Positions 52,951 through 62,149 of a stretch of DNA of 64,000 bases are shown here, piece by piece. Position numbers and translations under genes: made by a program. This stretch comes from an uncultured Bacteroidia bacterium (lineage in GTDB: Bacteria; Bacteroidota; Bacteroidia; Bacteroidales; F082). Each line of letters starts with the position of its first letter. The stretch's first letter is position 1. The stretch covers positions 1-64,000 of the forward strand of contig CACYHX010000008.1 in NCBI GenBank assembly GCA_902774365.1. Reading direction: 5' to 3'. A model generated the notes under the pieces. The model was not told the DNA's origin. It searched no databases and was given only the letters and a program-made list of their open reading frames with translations.

Positions 52951-54441
52951 ATGTATAGAAAACAAGGATTTAAGACATTAGCCATCATCGTCTTGGCAGG
53001 ATTGCTTACCGTTTCGTGCTCCAAAAAGTCCTCTCGTACAACGGGTTGGGCCTACAATGACGCCAACAACGGAGGCTTTGAAGTCACAGAAATCAACGAC
53101 CAACAGATCGGTCCTGGTTTGATTGCCATCGAAGGCGGCACCTTCGTCATGGGTGCTACCAACGACAACATCACCTATTCTTGGGACAATGCACCTCGTA
53201 AGGTGACCGTGCCTACTTTCTTGATTGACCGCACGGAGGTCAGCAACGTGGACTACCGCGAGTACATTTACTGGCTGAATCGCGTTTATGGCCAGAACTA
53301 TCCTCAGGTGGTGCGCAATGCCGCTCCCGACACCTTGGTTTGGCGTGACCGTTTGTCCTACAACGAGCCCATGGTGGAGATTTACTTCCGTCATCCTTCA
53401 TACAACGACTATCCGGTGGTTGGCGTGACTTGGGTGCAAGCCCAAGACTACTGCGCTTGGCGTACCGACCGTGTCAATGAGTTGATGCTTATCGAAGCCG
53501 GCATCCTTGATTGGGATCCTTCACAGCAGGACGAAGAGAACTTCAACACCGACGCTTATCTGGCTGGTCAGTACACTGGCAAGGTGAAGAACGGCAAGAA
53601 AGACCTCTCGAAAGGTGGCGATGGCATGCGTAACGTCAGAATGGACGATGGCATCCTCCTTCCCTCCTATCGTCTCCCCACGGAAGCCGAATGGGAATAT
53701 GCTGCTGTTGGCCTGGTGGGTAACACCAGCAACGAACTCGTCAGCGAGCGTAAGGTGTATCCTTGGAGCGGTGAAGGCTTGCGTACCGACAGCAAGAGAT
53801 ACATGGGTAGCTTCATGGGCAACTTCAAGAAAGGTCCTGGTGACTACATGGGTGTCGCAGGTCACTTGAACGATGGTGCCGCTCTGCCCGCCCCCGTTGG
53901 TTCTTACTGGCCCAACGACTACGGCCTGTATAACATGGCTGGTAACGTTGCCGAATGGTGCCAAGACGTCTATCGTCCCCTGTCACATGAAGATGTTGCC
54001 GACTACAGCCCCTTCCGTGGTAACGTGTTTACCCGCAAGGCCGTCGACGACGAAGGCTTCCTGTTGCAGAAAGACTCCCTCGGCCGTATCCGCAGAGAAC
54101 TCATCCCTCAAGAAGAAGCTTCCAAGCGTCAGAACTACCGCACTGCCTTTAACTCCAACTATGGCGACGGTGACTACATGTCAGCCATCCGTAACCGCTG
54201 GAACGACCCGCAAGAAGACCAAAGCACCTTCACAAGAGAGATGTACGACTATGCCACCAACGATACCCCTGGTACCACCCTCATCAACGACGAATCGAGA
54301 GTGTACAAAGGCGGCTCATGGGCAGACCTTCCTTACTACCTGAGCCCTGGCACACGCCGTTACCTCAACCAGAACCAGTCCGCCTCCACCATCGGCTTCC
54401 GCTGCGCGATGAACAAGGTGGGTAGCTCCTTTGCAAAGTAA
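52951..54441 (+). CDS. gldJ: GldJ-type T9SS lipoprotein with FGE-like domain
   Basis: Lipobox LLTVSC (Cys23). Formylglycine-generating-enzyme-like fold: IAIEGGTFVMGATNDN, PTFLIDRTEVSNVDYREYIYW, GVTWVQAQDYCAWR, YRLPTEAEWEYAA, YNMAGNVAEWCQDVY, RVYKGGSWADLPYYLSPGTRR, IGFRCAM. GldJ/GldK proteins are structural lipoproteins of the T9SS ring rather than enzymes. The order porV-porU-gldJ-murF is, as I recall, conserved in Bacteroidota and favours GldJ over GldK. Confidence 0.85.
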   Translation: MYRKQGFKTLAIIVLAGLLTVSCSKKSSRTTGWAYNDANNGGFEVTEINDQQIGPGLIAIEGGTFVMGATNDNITYSWDNAPRKVTVPTFLIDRTEVSNVDYREYIYWLNRVYGQNYPQVVRNAAPDTLVWRDRLSYNEPMVEIYFRHPSYNDYPVVGVTWVQAQDYCAWRTDRVNELMLIEAGILDWDPSQQDEENFNTDAYLAGQYTGKVKNGKKDLSKGGDGMRNVRMDDGILLPSYRLPTEAEWEYAAVGLVGNTSNELVSERKVYPWSGEGLRTDSKRYMGSFMGNFKKGPGDYMGVAGHLNDGAALPAPVGSYWPNDYGLYNMAGNVAEWCQDVYRPLSHEDVADYSPFRGNVFTRKAVDDEGFLLQKDSLGRIRRELIPQEEASKRQNYRTAFNSNYGDGDYMSAIRNRWNDPQEDQSTFTREMYDYATNDTPGTTLINDESRVYKGGSWADLPYYLSPGTRRYLNQNQSASTIGFRCAMNKVGSSFAK

Positions 54442-54466
54442 ATTAGATTCTTTTTCATGATAGTAT

Positions 54467-54499
54467 AGAAGCCGTTTGACTCGTCAGGCGGCTTCTTTC
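54467..54499 (+). terminator. Terminator after gldJ
   Basis: AGAAGCCG (54467-54474) pairs with CGGCTTCT (54489-54496), followed by TTC; a weak T run. Confidence 0.6.
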
Positions 54500-54517
54500 A
54501 TTGATAGATACAACAAT

Positions 54518-55795
54518 ATGATAGAGAAAATATATCAGCAATTCCAAGAGGCATACAAAGTCTCCACCGACAGCCGTAAGATCGAAAAAGACGCAGTTTT
54601 CTTCGCCCTCAAAGGCGAGAACTTCGACGCCAACGACTTCGCCCTGCAGGTGGCCGAGCAAGGTGTAGCCAGCCTCGTCGTCGCCGACCGCAAAGACCTG
54701 CCCAAGCATGAGCGCATCATCATTGTGGAAGACGCTTTAAAGGCTTTACAGGATTTGGCTGCCTATCACCGCTCGCAGAGCAAGGCGACCATCCTTTCCA
54801 TCACCGGCACCAACGGCAAGACGACCACCAAGGAACTCGTCTCTGCAGTGCTCTCGAAGAAATACCGCCTTATCCACACCATGGGCAACCTCAACAACCA
54901 CATCGGCGTGCCGCTCACCCTGCTGAGCATCAAGCCCGACACCGAGATGGCCGTCGTGGAGATGGGTGCCAACCACCCTGGAGAGATCGATTTCCTCTGC
55001 AAAATCGCCGACCCCGACTATGGCTTAATTACCAACATTGGAAAAGCGCATCTGGAAGGCTTCGGCAGCTTCGAGGGCGTCATTAAAACCAAGACGGAAT
55101 TGTATCGGCACATCAAGGCCCATGGGAAGGCTGTGTTCGTCAACCAGGGCAACCCGCTGCTATGGGAGCAATCCGAAGGACAAGAACGCATCTCCTACGG
55201 AAAACATTGTGATGCCTTCTGCCCTGTGGTTCCTGCAGCCTGCAATCCGTATTTGAGCGTTGGCTGGAGGGAGCACCTCATCCAGACCCATCTCGTGGGC
55301 AGCTACAACTTCGAGAACGTAGCAGCCGCCATCGGCGTGGGACAGTATTTCGGTGTGGATGAAAACGCCATCGTCGAGGCCTTGGAGGCCTACACGCCCA
55401 CCAACAGCCGCTCGCAGGTGGTTGAGACACAAAAGAACCGCGTCATCATGGATGCCTACAACGCCAACCCCACCTCCATGCGGGCAGCGTTGATCAACTT
55501 CGCCAGCATCTGCGGAGAGCAACACCTATTAATATTAGGCGACATGCGCGAGCTGGGCAAGGCCTCCGAAGAAGAGCACCGCAACATCCTTGCCTTGATG
55601 AAGGAATTGAAATTCAAGGAGGCTTTGTTGGTCGGTTCGAACTTCAGCGCCTACAACGAGAATGTCGATTGGAAAACCTTCGATAATGTCCTGTGCCTGT
55701 GTCAGTATCTTGAAAGCAATCCAGTTAGCGGAAAGACGATACTCGTTAAAGGATCTCATAGTGTGCAACTTGAGAAAGTATTACCATTATTATGA
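54518..55795 (+). CDS. murF: UDP-MurNAc-tripeptide--D-Ala-D-Ala ligase
   Basis: Adds D-Ala-D-Ala to the peptidoglycan precursor in the cytoplasm. Start at ATG 54518 (MIEKIYQ), since the longer frame runs through the terminator. VSTDSRKIEKDAVFFALKGENFDANDFA, ITGTNGKTTTKELVSAVL (P-loop), TMGNLNNHIGVPLTLL, VEMGANHPGEI, ITNIGKAHLEGFG and DAYNANPTSMRAAL are all MurF motifs. 425 aa. Confidence 0.96.
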   Translation: MIEKIYQQFQEAYKVSTDSRKIEKDAVFFALKGENFDANDFALQVAEQGVASLVVADRKDLPKHERIIIVEDALKALQDLAAYHRSQSKATILSITGTNGKTTTKELVSAVLSKKYRLIHTMGNLNNHIGVPLTLLSIKPDTEMAVVEMGANHPGEIDFLCKIADPDYGLITNIGKAHLEGFGSFEGVIKTKTELYRHIKAHGKAVFVNQGNPLLWEQSEGQERISYGKHCDAFCPVVPAACNPYLSVGWREHLIQTHLVGSYNFENVAAAIGVGQYFGVDENAIVEALEAYTPTNSRSQVVETQKNRVIMDAYNANPTSMRAALINFASICGEQHLLILGDMRELGKASEEEHRNILALMKELKFKEALLVGSNFSAYNENVDWKTFDNVLCLCQYLESNPVSGKTILVKGSHSVQLEKVLPLL

Positions 55796-55813
55796 CGAAT
55801 ACCTACCCTCAAG

Positions 55814-55903
55814 CCGTCATTGCGGGCTTGACCCGCAATCTCCTTAGCGGAAAGGATACGTCTTCGCGCTCAGGAGATGGCGGATGTTCCTCCGCCATGA
55901 CGG
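55814..55903. repeat. Two-armed palindromic element (BIME-like), 90 bp
   Basis: The left arm (55814-55843) is CCGTCATTGCGGG...CCCGCAATCTCC and the right arm (55873-55903) is GGAGATGGCGGA...TCCGCCATGACGG. Each is a hairpin, and the two arms are inverted copies of each other with paired base changes in their stems. Fills the gap between murF and anmK. Confidence 0.8.
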
Positions 55904-55941
55904 TTTAAGTTCAAGGATTATACCCCGTTATAACACCGCCA

Positions 55942-57000
55942 ATGAAAGAAACCACCGCCATAGGCATGATGTCGGGCAGCTCGCTGGACGGGCTTGACAT
56001 CGCACTTGTACGCTTTCAGGAAGAGGGAGATAACTACCGCTTCCACATCCTTGAAGCCGAGACCCTACCCTATCCTGAGCATTGGAAAGCGATGCTCTCC
56101 GAGGCCTTCCACAAACAGCCTGAAGACTTGGTGCAGCTGGACAAGGACTACGGCAGATACTTAGGCGAGCAGGTGTTGGATTTCGCGAAGAAGCATAATG
56201 TCACGCCCAACTTCGTCGCTTCGCACGGCCACACCATCTTCCATCGCCCCGAGGAGCATTATACCCTGCAAATCGGCGACGGAAAGGAACTGGCCAAGGC
56301 CTGTGGCTTCACGGTCATCAACGACTTCCGCAGTGAAGATGTCAGCAAGGGCGGACAAGGAGCGCCACTGGTACCCATCGGCGACAAGTTGCTTTTCAGC
56401 GACTATGAGATTTGCCTCAACATCGGCGGCATTGCCAACCTCTCCTACGACGAGAACGGCAAACGCATTGCCTACGACCTATGCATCGCCAACCAAGCCC
56501 TGAACTATCTCGCAAACATGAACGGCCTCGACTACGACCGCGACGGCGAAATGGCTCGCAGTGGCGAAGTCGACATCACCTTGTTGAAACAATTGAACAG
56601 GCATCCTTTCTATGGACAGTTCCCGCCCAAGTCGCTGGGGCGTGAGTTCTTCGAGGCCAACCAGAAACAGCTCTTGCAAGGACTCTCCGTTCCTGATATG
56701 CTGGCCACCTTTGTAGAGCACATCGCATTGCAAATCGCATTGCCTATCAGTTTCCTGCCTAAAGGCAAGATACTCTGCACCGGCGGTGGCGCAAGGAACA
56801 AATTCCTCATCGAGCGTCTGCAAGCCCGTACCAAACACGAGGTGGTCGTCCCCGAAAAGCAAATCATCGACTACAAGGAGGCTTTGGTCTTTACATTCCT
56901 CGGATTATTAAGAATGGAGGGAAAGACCAATGTGCTGGCCTCGGTAACTGGAGCTGAGAGTGACAGTTGCAGCGGGAGGATTTGGAAATCTAACGAATAG
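55942..57000 (+). CDS. anmK: Anhydro-N-acetylmuramic acid kinase
   Basis: Phosphorylates 1,6-anhydroMurNAc from wall turnover to MurNAc-6-phosphate. IGMMSGSSLDGLDIALV (ATP site), VASHGHTIFHRP, INDFRSEDVSKGGQGAPLVPIGD, LNIGGIANLSY, CTGGGARNKFLIERL. 352 aa, in family range. Cytoplasmic; near murF, as fits wall recycling. Confidence 0.95.
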   Translation: MKETTAIGMMSGSSLDGLDIALVRFQEEGDNYRFHILEAETLPYPEHWKAMLSEAFHKQPEDLVQLDKDYGRYLGEQVLDFAKKHNVTPNFVASHGHTIFHRPEEHYTLQIGDGKELAKACGFTVINDFRSEDVSKGGQGAPLVPIGDKLLFSDYEICLNIGGIANLSYDENGKRIAYDLCIANQALNYLANMNGLDYDRDGEMARSGEVDITLLKQLNRHPFYGQFPPKSLGREFFEANQKQLLQGLSVPDMLATFVEHIALQIALPISFLPKGKILCTGGGARNKFLIERLQARTKHEVVVPEKQIIDYKEALVFTFLGLLRMEGKTNVLASVTGAESDSCSGRIWKSNE

Positions 57001-57004
57001 TTGT

Positions 57005-57012
57005 TATTTTTG
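57005..57012 (+). promoter_or_regulatory. -7 box TATTTTTG for the flippase operon
   Basis: TAnnTTTG five bases after the anmK stop and 21 bases before the GTG at 57034; it supports that GTG as the true start. Confidence 0.65.
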
Positions 57013-57033
57013 CGGTGAATAAAGCGCGGAACC

Positions 57034-58329
57034 GTGTTCAAGAAAATCCTAAATACCTTTGGCACCAAGATACTGGCGGCAGCCCTTAACTTCGCCATCG
57101 CCATTATCATCTCCCAGACCTTGGGCGACACGGGTTCGGGGACACAGTCTCTGGTATTGACCTCCATCACGTTTATCCTCATCTTCTCCGAAATCGTGTG
57201 CGGTGCCAGCATTATCTATCTCGCCCCACGCCATTCGTTCAAGAAGATATTGGTCGCATCTGTGATTTGGTCGGCCTTGATTGCCTTGGTCATGGGATTC
57301 TGTATCAAGATGTTCTATCCCAAGTTGGAGTCCGATTTGGTCATTCACGTGGCTATCCTGTCGTTCATCTCCTCGCTTAGCAACATCAATTTCCGCTTCC
57401 TTGTCGGCAAGGAGGAAATCCAGAAGGCCAACTACAACACGCTGCTTCAACCGGTTCTGCTAACCATCACTTTAGTAGTGTATTACATCGCGCTGAAAAA
57501 GACCGACATCTACGGCTATATCATCGGCCTCTATGCCGCCTACGGAGGCACGTTTCTGTTAGGTGTGTGGATGTTGCGAGAAGAATATGCCAACCTGCCC
57601 AACGACAAAGACAAAGAATACAAGCCCGTTTTGAAAGACTTGTTCAAATATGGTTTCCTCAACCAGACAGGACATTTTGTGCAGTTCTTCAACCTTCGTC
57701 TAAGCTACTATTTATTAGATAATTACATAGGAAGAGGTCAAGTCGGAGTCTTTTCGCGATCGGTCTCGTTGGCCGAAGCCATCTGGATCATCAGCAACAG
57801 CATCGCACTGGTGCAGTATGCCCGCATCGCCAATGCCGACGACCGTGAATACTCACAGAAACTCACCCTGAATTTGAGCAAAATCTGCCTCCTTATATCG
57901 GCAGTGGCCGTGGTAGTGCTATGCCTGCTGCCACCTCAGTTCTATGTCTTCGTCTTCGGCAAGGACTTCGGCGAGATGGCAGGACTTATCCGCATCCTGG
58001 CTCCAGGCATCCTGCTCTACTGCATTTTCCTCATCCTCGGACACTATTACTCGGGCATCGGACGTTATCAGATGAACACCTTCGCTGCACTCTGCGGGCT
58101 GGTCGTCACCTTCGTCTGTGGCTTCACGCTGATACCCAAATATGGCGTCACAGGCGCAGCCATCACGTCGACAGTGTCTTATGCGGTCAATGCGGTGTTC
58201 CTGTTTGTGTTCTTCGTCAAGGAGTCGCACTTCAAAGGTCGTGACTTCCTGCTGACCAAGAGCGAGATACAGAACTACATCGCTGGTTTGAAACAACAAT
58301 TCTTGAAACAACCTACAGACAATGAATAA
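57034..58329 (+). CDS. Polysaccharide flippase (Wzx/MurJ-like MOP family), 431 aa
   Basis: GTG start. Twelve to fourteen hydrophobic helices; FKKILNTFGTKILAAALNFAIAIIISQTLGDTGSG is the typical MOP N terminus. Moves lipid-linked glycans across the inner membrane. Overlaps the methyltransferase by eight bases; with the glycosyltransferase at 59179 it forms a small glycan cluster. Confidence 0.9.
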   Translation: MFKKILNTFGTKILAAALNFAIAIIISQTLGDTGSGTQSLVLTSITFILIFSEIVCGASIIYLAPRHSFKKILVASVIWSALIALVMGFCIKMFYPKLESDLVIHVAILSFISSLSNINFRFLVGKEEIQKANYNTLLQPVLLTITLVVYYIALKKTDIYGYIIGLYAAYGGTFLLGVWMLREEYANLPNDKDKEYKPVLKDLFKYGFLNQTGHFVQFFNLRLSYYLLDNYIGRGQVGVFSRSVSLAEAIWIISNSIALVQYARIANADDREYSQKLTLNLSKICLLISAVAVVVLCLLPPQFYVFVFGKDFGEMAGLIRILAPGILLYCIFLILGHYYSGIGRYQMNTFAALCGLVVTFVCGFTLIPKYGVTGAAITSTVSYAVNAVFLFVFFVKESHFKGRDFLLTKSEIQNYIAGLKQQFLKQPTDNE

Positions 58330-59128
58330 ACTCCATAAACTCACCAAGGCCCTCGGGCGCGTCATTCGTCATCCTTATTTGCTCAACCTCGTCATTCAAG
58401 ACGAAGGCAGCAACAAGGAAGACGTCATCCGCAAATATGGCCTCGCCAACGGTCTGCCCGTCATCGAAATCAACGAACTGTTCCCTGATTTCCACGAAAT
58501 CGCGAAGCCTTACGCCTATCTCTCGGGCGCCACCATGCCCATCGACATTGCCTTGTTAAGGGCATTGGCGAAACGCTATGCAGTGAAGGACTACTTCGAA
58601 ATCGGCACCTGGCGCGGCGAGAGTGTGGCCAATCTGGCTGATGTAGCCGAGCATTGCGTCACCTTCAACCTACCAAAAGAAGACATCGTCAAGCTGACCG
58701 GCAATCAACTCTATGCAGATTTGCACAGCTTCTTCAGCAAGGATTTGGACAATGTGGAACAACTCTACGGCGACTCCCAGACCTTCGACTTCGGTCCTCA
58801 CTTTGGCAAGTACGATATGGTCTTCGTCGATGGCGACCACCATTACGAGAGCGTGAAGAAGGACACCGAGACTGCCTTCAAACTGTTGAGAGGCGAACGC
58901 AGCATCATCGTGTGGCACGACTATGGCCTCGACCCCGAGACCATCCGCTGGGATGTGATGGGGGCTATCTTGGATGGTGCTCCTGCCGAGAAACGCAAGC
59001 ATATCTATCATGTCTCCAACACGTTGTGCGCCGTCTACCTGCCTGAGGACTTCCCTACCCACAAACTTGTGCCTTATGAGACGCCTAAGAAATACTTTGA
59101 AATTGATATTAAAACACATATAATATAA
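58322..59128 (+). CDS. Class I SAM-dependent methyltransferase, 268 aa
   Basis: Motif I YFEIGTWRGESVANLADV, acidic strand VTFNLPKED, YDMVFVDGDHHYESVKKD and SIIVWHDYG match the methyltransferase-24 type. Probably modifies a sugar of the glycan; target not known. Coupled to the flippase by the overlap. Confidence 0.88.
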   Translation: MNKLHKLTKALGRVIRHPYLLNLVIQDEGSNKEDVIRKYGLANGLPVIEINELFPDFHEIAKPYAYLSGATMPIDIALLRALAKRYAVKDYFEIGTWRGESVANLADVAEHCVTFNLPKEDIVKLTGNQLYADLHSFFSKDLDNVEQLYGDSQTFDFGPHFGKYDMVFVDGDHHYESVKKDTETAFKLLRGERSIIVWHDYGLDPETIRWDVMGAILDGAPAEKRKHIYHVSNTLCAVYLPEDFPTHKLVPYETPKKYFEIDIKTHII

Positions 59129-59135
59129 CTATAAC

Positions 59136-59165
59136 CGTACGGCTGCCGCAGTGCGACAGCCCTAC
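59136..59165. repeat. Palindrome CGTACGGCTGCCGCA / TGCGACAGCCCTAC
   Basis: Arms of 14 bp with two mismatches and almost no loop, seven bases after the methyltransferase stop. The tandem unit AACTGAAC follows at 59166-59173 and runs into the next start codon. REP-like or terminator without T run. Confidence 0.6.
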
Positions 59166-59178
59166 AACTGAACAACTG

Positions 59179-60318
59179 ATGAACATCCTGCACCTGCTAA
59201 GTTGGTTTCCTCGCCCCGACGACCCCACCCTGGGAAACTTCTGCGTCCGCATGATCGACGCATTGCCCGAGGATTGCCATTCTGTCATCCTCTCCGTTTG
59301 TGACGGCAAGGACATGACGCAATCGTTCGAGGTCAAAGAGATTCCCGGGGAGCACCACACCCATGTGCAGATCTACATACGTCCACCAAAGGTCAACGCC
59401 ATCCGCAAACTCAAGATGCTGCGGATGTACCAATATGGCCTCAACTACATCAAAAAACACTTCTTCGAGCCTGACCTCATCCACTTGCATGTCACCTACC
59501 CATTAGGACAAGTGGCCTTGCTTTGGAAGAAGCTTTTCGGCTACAAATACGTCCTTACTGAACACTGGACCATCTATCAGCCACAAAACAAAGACGTTTT
59601 GGTCGGAAAGTTGAAGAAAAAGATCGTCAAGATTGCCAACAACGCCGAGCTCATCATGCCTGTAAGCCTGAATTTGCAGCGGTGCATGGAGGGACATGGG
59701 GTGAAGAACCGTTTCAAGGTGATTTACAATTTGGTGAATACGGATGTTTTCCGTTTGGGCGAAGCCCAAACGAAAAATAAAAAACACATTCTTCACATCT
59801 CCACCTTGCGTGACGAGGCCAAGAACTTCAGCGGCATTTTACGCACCATCGAAAGGCTTCGCCAACAACGAAACGACTTTGAACTGCACGTCATCCATGA
59901 CTATGATGCGCCTGAATTCAAGGCTTTTGTCAAGGAACACAACCTTTCTGACTGCGTCATTTTCCATGGCAAAAAGACCTCTGCCGAGGTGGCACAAGCC
60001 TATCAAGACACCGACTTCTTCGTGCTGTTCTCCAACTTCGAGAACCTGCCCTGCGTCATCGTGGAGGCTTTTGCCTCTGGTGTCCCCGTACTATCTACTG
60101 CCGTGGGTGGCATCGCTGAGATTGTCAATAATGAGAGAGGCATCCTTATCCCACAAGGAGACGAAGACGCATTGCTGAAGGGAATGAATGCTATGCTTGA
60201 CCACTTTAACGAATACGACCGCAAGGCGATTCGCGACTATGCCATAGAGACTTTTGCCGCCCAAAACATCGGACGGCAAATCTTCGAGGAATACAACAAA
60301 GTATTGGGAAAAGCTTAG
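59179..60318 (+). CDS. Glycosyltransferase family 4 protein, 379 aa
   Basis: GT-B fold: NILHLLSWFPRPDDPTLGNFCVRMIDAL at the start, VLTEHWTIYQP, ILHISTLRDEAKNFSGILRTI and the donor-site stretch VEAFASGVPVLSTAVGGIAEIVNNERG. Transfers a sugar from a nucleotide sugar in the cytoplasm. Convergent with lpxA (four-base overlap). Confidence 0.92.
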   Translation: MNILHLLSWFPRPDDPTLGNFCVRMIDALPEDCHSVILSVCDGKDMTQSFEVKEIPGEHHTHVQIYIRPPKVNAIRKLKMLRMYQYGLNYIKKHFFEPDLIHLHVTYPLGQVALLWKKLFGYKYVLTEHWTIYQPQNKDVLVGKLKKKIVKIANNAELIMPVSLNLQRCMEGHGVKNRFKVIYNLVNTDVFRLGEAQTKNKKHILHISTLRDEAKNFSGILRTIERLRQQRNDFELHVIHDYDAPEFKAFVKEHNLSDCVIFHGKKTSAEVAQAYQDTDFFVLFSNFENLPCVIVEAFASGVPVLSTAVGGIAEIVNNERGILIPQGDEDALLKGMNAMLDHFNEYDRKAIRDYAIETFAAQNIGRQIFEEYNKVLGKA

Positions 60319-61106
60319 TCTTCGTTCCCGACGGCGTTCTTCATGATTCCGATCTTGGAACTTTCAATGAAGTCAAGGATGAAATCACGGTCTTCCGACT
60401 CGGGAAGATGCTCACGGATGTATTGCACCGACTGGCTGACGTTCATGCCCACGCTATAGATCACACGATACACATCCTGGATGGCATTGATACGCTCGCG
60501 CGAGAAGCCACGACGCATCAAACCGATGGAATTAACGCCAGCATAACACACCGGATGACCTGTTCCCGTCTTGACAAACGGAGGGATGTCCTTGTTCACC
60601 ATAGCGCCGCCGCAAATCATCACATGGGCGCCGATGCGGCAGAACTGACTCACCGCGGCCAGACCGCCAAAGATAGCCCAGTCGTCGACAGTGATATGAC
60701 CGGCCAGCGTGGCAGCATTGGCCATGATGACATGGTCGCCGAGGTAGCAGTCGTGTGCCACATGAGTGAACGCCATCAGCAGGCAGTCCTTACCCACCAC
60801 GGTCTTGCCCGAAGCCACAGTGCCTTTGTTGACCGTCGCCGACTCGCGCACCACGGTGCCGTCGCCGATATAGCAATAGGTGGTCTCACCTTTGTATTTC
60901 AAGTCTTGCGGGATGGCCGAAATGACCGCTCCAGGGAAAATCTTGCAGTTTTTGCCGATGCGGGCACCATCCATAATGACAGCATTGGGGCCAATCCAAG
61001 TGCCGCTACCAATCTCCACGTCTTCGCCAATCCAAGCGAACGCCTCAATCTTCACGTCTTCCGCGATGCGGGCGTTAGGGTGGATATAGGCTAAAGGCTG
61101 GTTCAT
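60315..61106 (-). CDS. lpxA: UDP-N-acetylglucosamine O-acyltransferase
   Basis: First step of lipid A synthesis: acyl transfer from ACP to UDP-GlcNAc. Left-handed hexapeptide helix with IGSGTWIGPNAVIMDGARIG, LMAFTHVAHDCYLGDHVIMAN (catalytic His), GAMVNKDIPPFVKTGTGHPV and VNSIGLMRRGFS. 263 aa. Two bases behind lpxC, so one operon. Confidence 0.96.
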   Translation of the reverse strand: MNQPLAYIHPNARIAEDVKIEAFAWIGEDVEIGSGTWIGPNAVIMDGARIGKNCKIFPGAVISAIPQDLKYKGETTYCYIGDGTVVRESATVNKGTVASGKTVVGKDCLLMAFTHVAHDCYLGDHVIMANAATLAGHITVDDWAIFGGLAAVSQFCRIGAHVMICGGAMVNKDIPPFVKTGTGHPVCYAGVNSIGLMRRGFSRERINAIQDVYRVIYSVGMNVSQSVQYIREHLPESEDRDFILDFIESSKIGIMKNAVGNED

Positions 61107-61108
61107 AA

Positions 61109-62023
61109 TTAGTATAATAAGGTGTGCTTAATCTTTCTTGCAAAAGCCGTGTTGGAGAAATGGCCAGGCTTCACAGCCGTCACCTTGCCCTTGATGGGAC
61201 GACCGACCAGGGTGAGGTCGCCGATGACGTCCAGCAGCTTGTGGCGGGCGGGCTCGTTGTCGAAATACAGCTCCACGTTGTTGAGGATACCACACTCTTT
61301 CACCGTGACTTTCGGCTTCTTGAAGAATGCGGCGATGTGGTCAAGCTCCTCGGCGGAGACGTTGCGGTTGACAAACACGATGGCGTTGGTCAAGTCGCCG
61401 CCTTTGATGAGGTTACGGCTGATGAGGGTCTCCAACTCATGCAGGAAAACGAAGGTACGACAAGGAGCAATCTCGTTTTCAAAGTCCTTGATATCGTGCA
61501 ACGAGGCATGTTGCTCATCAAGCACGCGGGTGTTGTACTTCACCTTGACATCGATTTCAAACTTGTCGCAAGGCTCGATGCTCAGCTCAATGCCCAAAAC
61601 CTCGTTCTTGTAGGAAATTGGCTCTTCGATGACGAGATAGTTGCGAGGGGCGTTCTGCTCGACGATGCCAGCCTTGTGGATGGCCTCGACGAAAAACTTG
61701 CCACTGCCGTCCATGATGGGCGTTTCTTCCACGTCGATGTCGATGAGCACATTGTCGATGCCCATGCCGCGCAACGAGGCCAAAACATGTTCAACAGTGT
61801 AAATCTTCACGCCACCCTTGCCGAGTGTCGTACCACGAGCGGTGTCGATCACATTGTCGACATCGGCTTCGATGATAGGTTGGTTTTCAAGGTCAATTCT
61901 ACGAAAACGAATTCCGGAATTTATAGGAGCCGGGTTGAAGGTAAGGGTGCCGCACTGACGCGTGTGGAGCCCTGCTCCTTTGACACTGACTCTATTTTTG
62001 AGCGTACGCTGTTTCTCTTGCAT
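61109..62023 (-). CDS. lpxC: UDP-3-O-acyl-GlcNAc deacetylase, without a FabZ domain, 304 aa
   Basis: Zinc hydrolase of the committed lipid A step: KGAGLHTRQCGTLTFNPA, TVEHVLASLRGMGIDNVLIDID, ETPIMDGSGKFFV and PARHKLLDVIGDLTLVGRPIKG carry the metal His and Asp. Start at ATG 62023 (MQEKQRTL). In many Bacteroidota, LpxC is fused to the dehydratase FabZ (about 460 aa); here the gene stops at KHTLLY with lpxA directly behind. Either the fusion was never made or FabZ was lost. Confidence 0.95.
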   Translation of the reverse strand: MQEKQRTLKNRVSVKGAGLHTRQCGTLTFNPAPINSGIRFRRIDLENQPIIEADVDNVIDTARGTTLGKGGVKIYTVEHVLASLRGMGIDNVLIDIDVEETPIMDGSGKFFVEAIHKAGIVEQNAPRNYLVIEEPISYKNEVLGIELSIEPCDKFEIDVKVKYNTRVLDEQHASLHDIKDFENEIAPCRTFVFLHELETLISRNLIKGGDLTNAIVFVNRNVSAEELDHIAAFFKKPKVTVKECGILNNVELYFDNEPARHKLLDVIGDLTLVGRPIKGKVTAVKPGHFSNTAFARKIKHTLLY

Positions 62024-62062
62024 AGATACTAAGTTATGTGGAACCTGCCCACAAAAAACGGG

Positions 62063-62070
62063 CAAAAATA
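62063..62070 (-). promoter_or_regulatory. -7 box TATTTTTG for lpxC-lpxA
   Basis: Minus-strand match about 40 bases before the ATG at 62023, so the upstream in-frame ATG at 62065 is unlikely to be used. Confidence 0.6.
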
Positions 62071-62102
62071 GGAAAATATTCTACATAAGCCAAAAAAAAC
62101 CG

Positions 62103-62110
62103 TACCTTTG
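62103..62110 (+). promoter_or_regulatory. -7 box TACCTTTG for the DUF218 gene
   Basis: TAnnTTTG match 39 bases before the ATG at 62150; it overlaps the earlier in-frame codon at 62108 and rules that start out. Confidence 0.6.
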
Positions 62111-62149
62111 AGAGCTTTTACGACAAGTTTTCAACATAAAGCACACAAA

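Noticed and set aside
61124..62032. Plus-strand open frame opposite lpxC (302 aa)
   Set aside because: A shadow of lpxC with no domain pattern; lpxC has all catalytic motifs.
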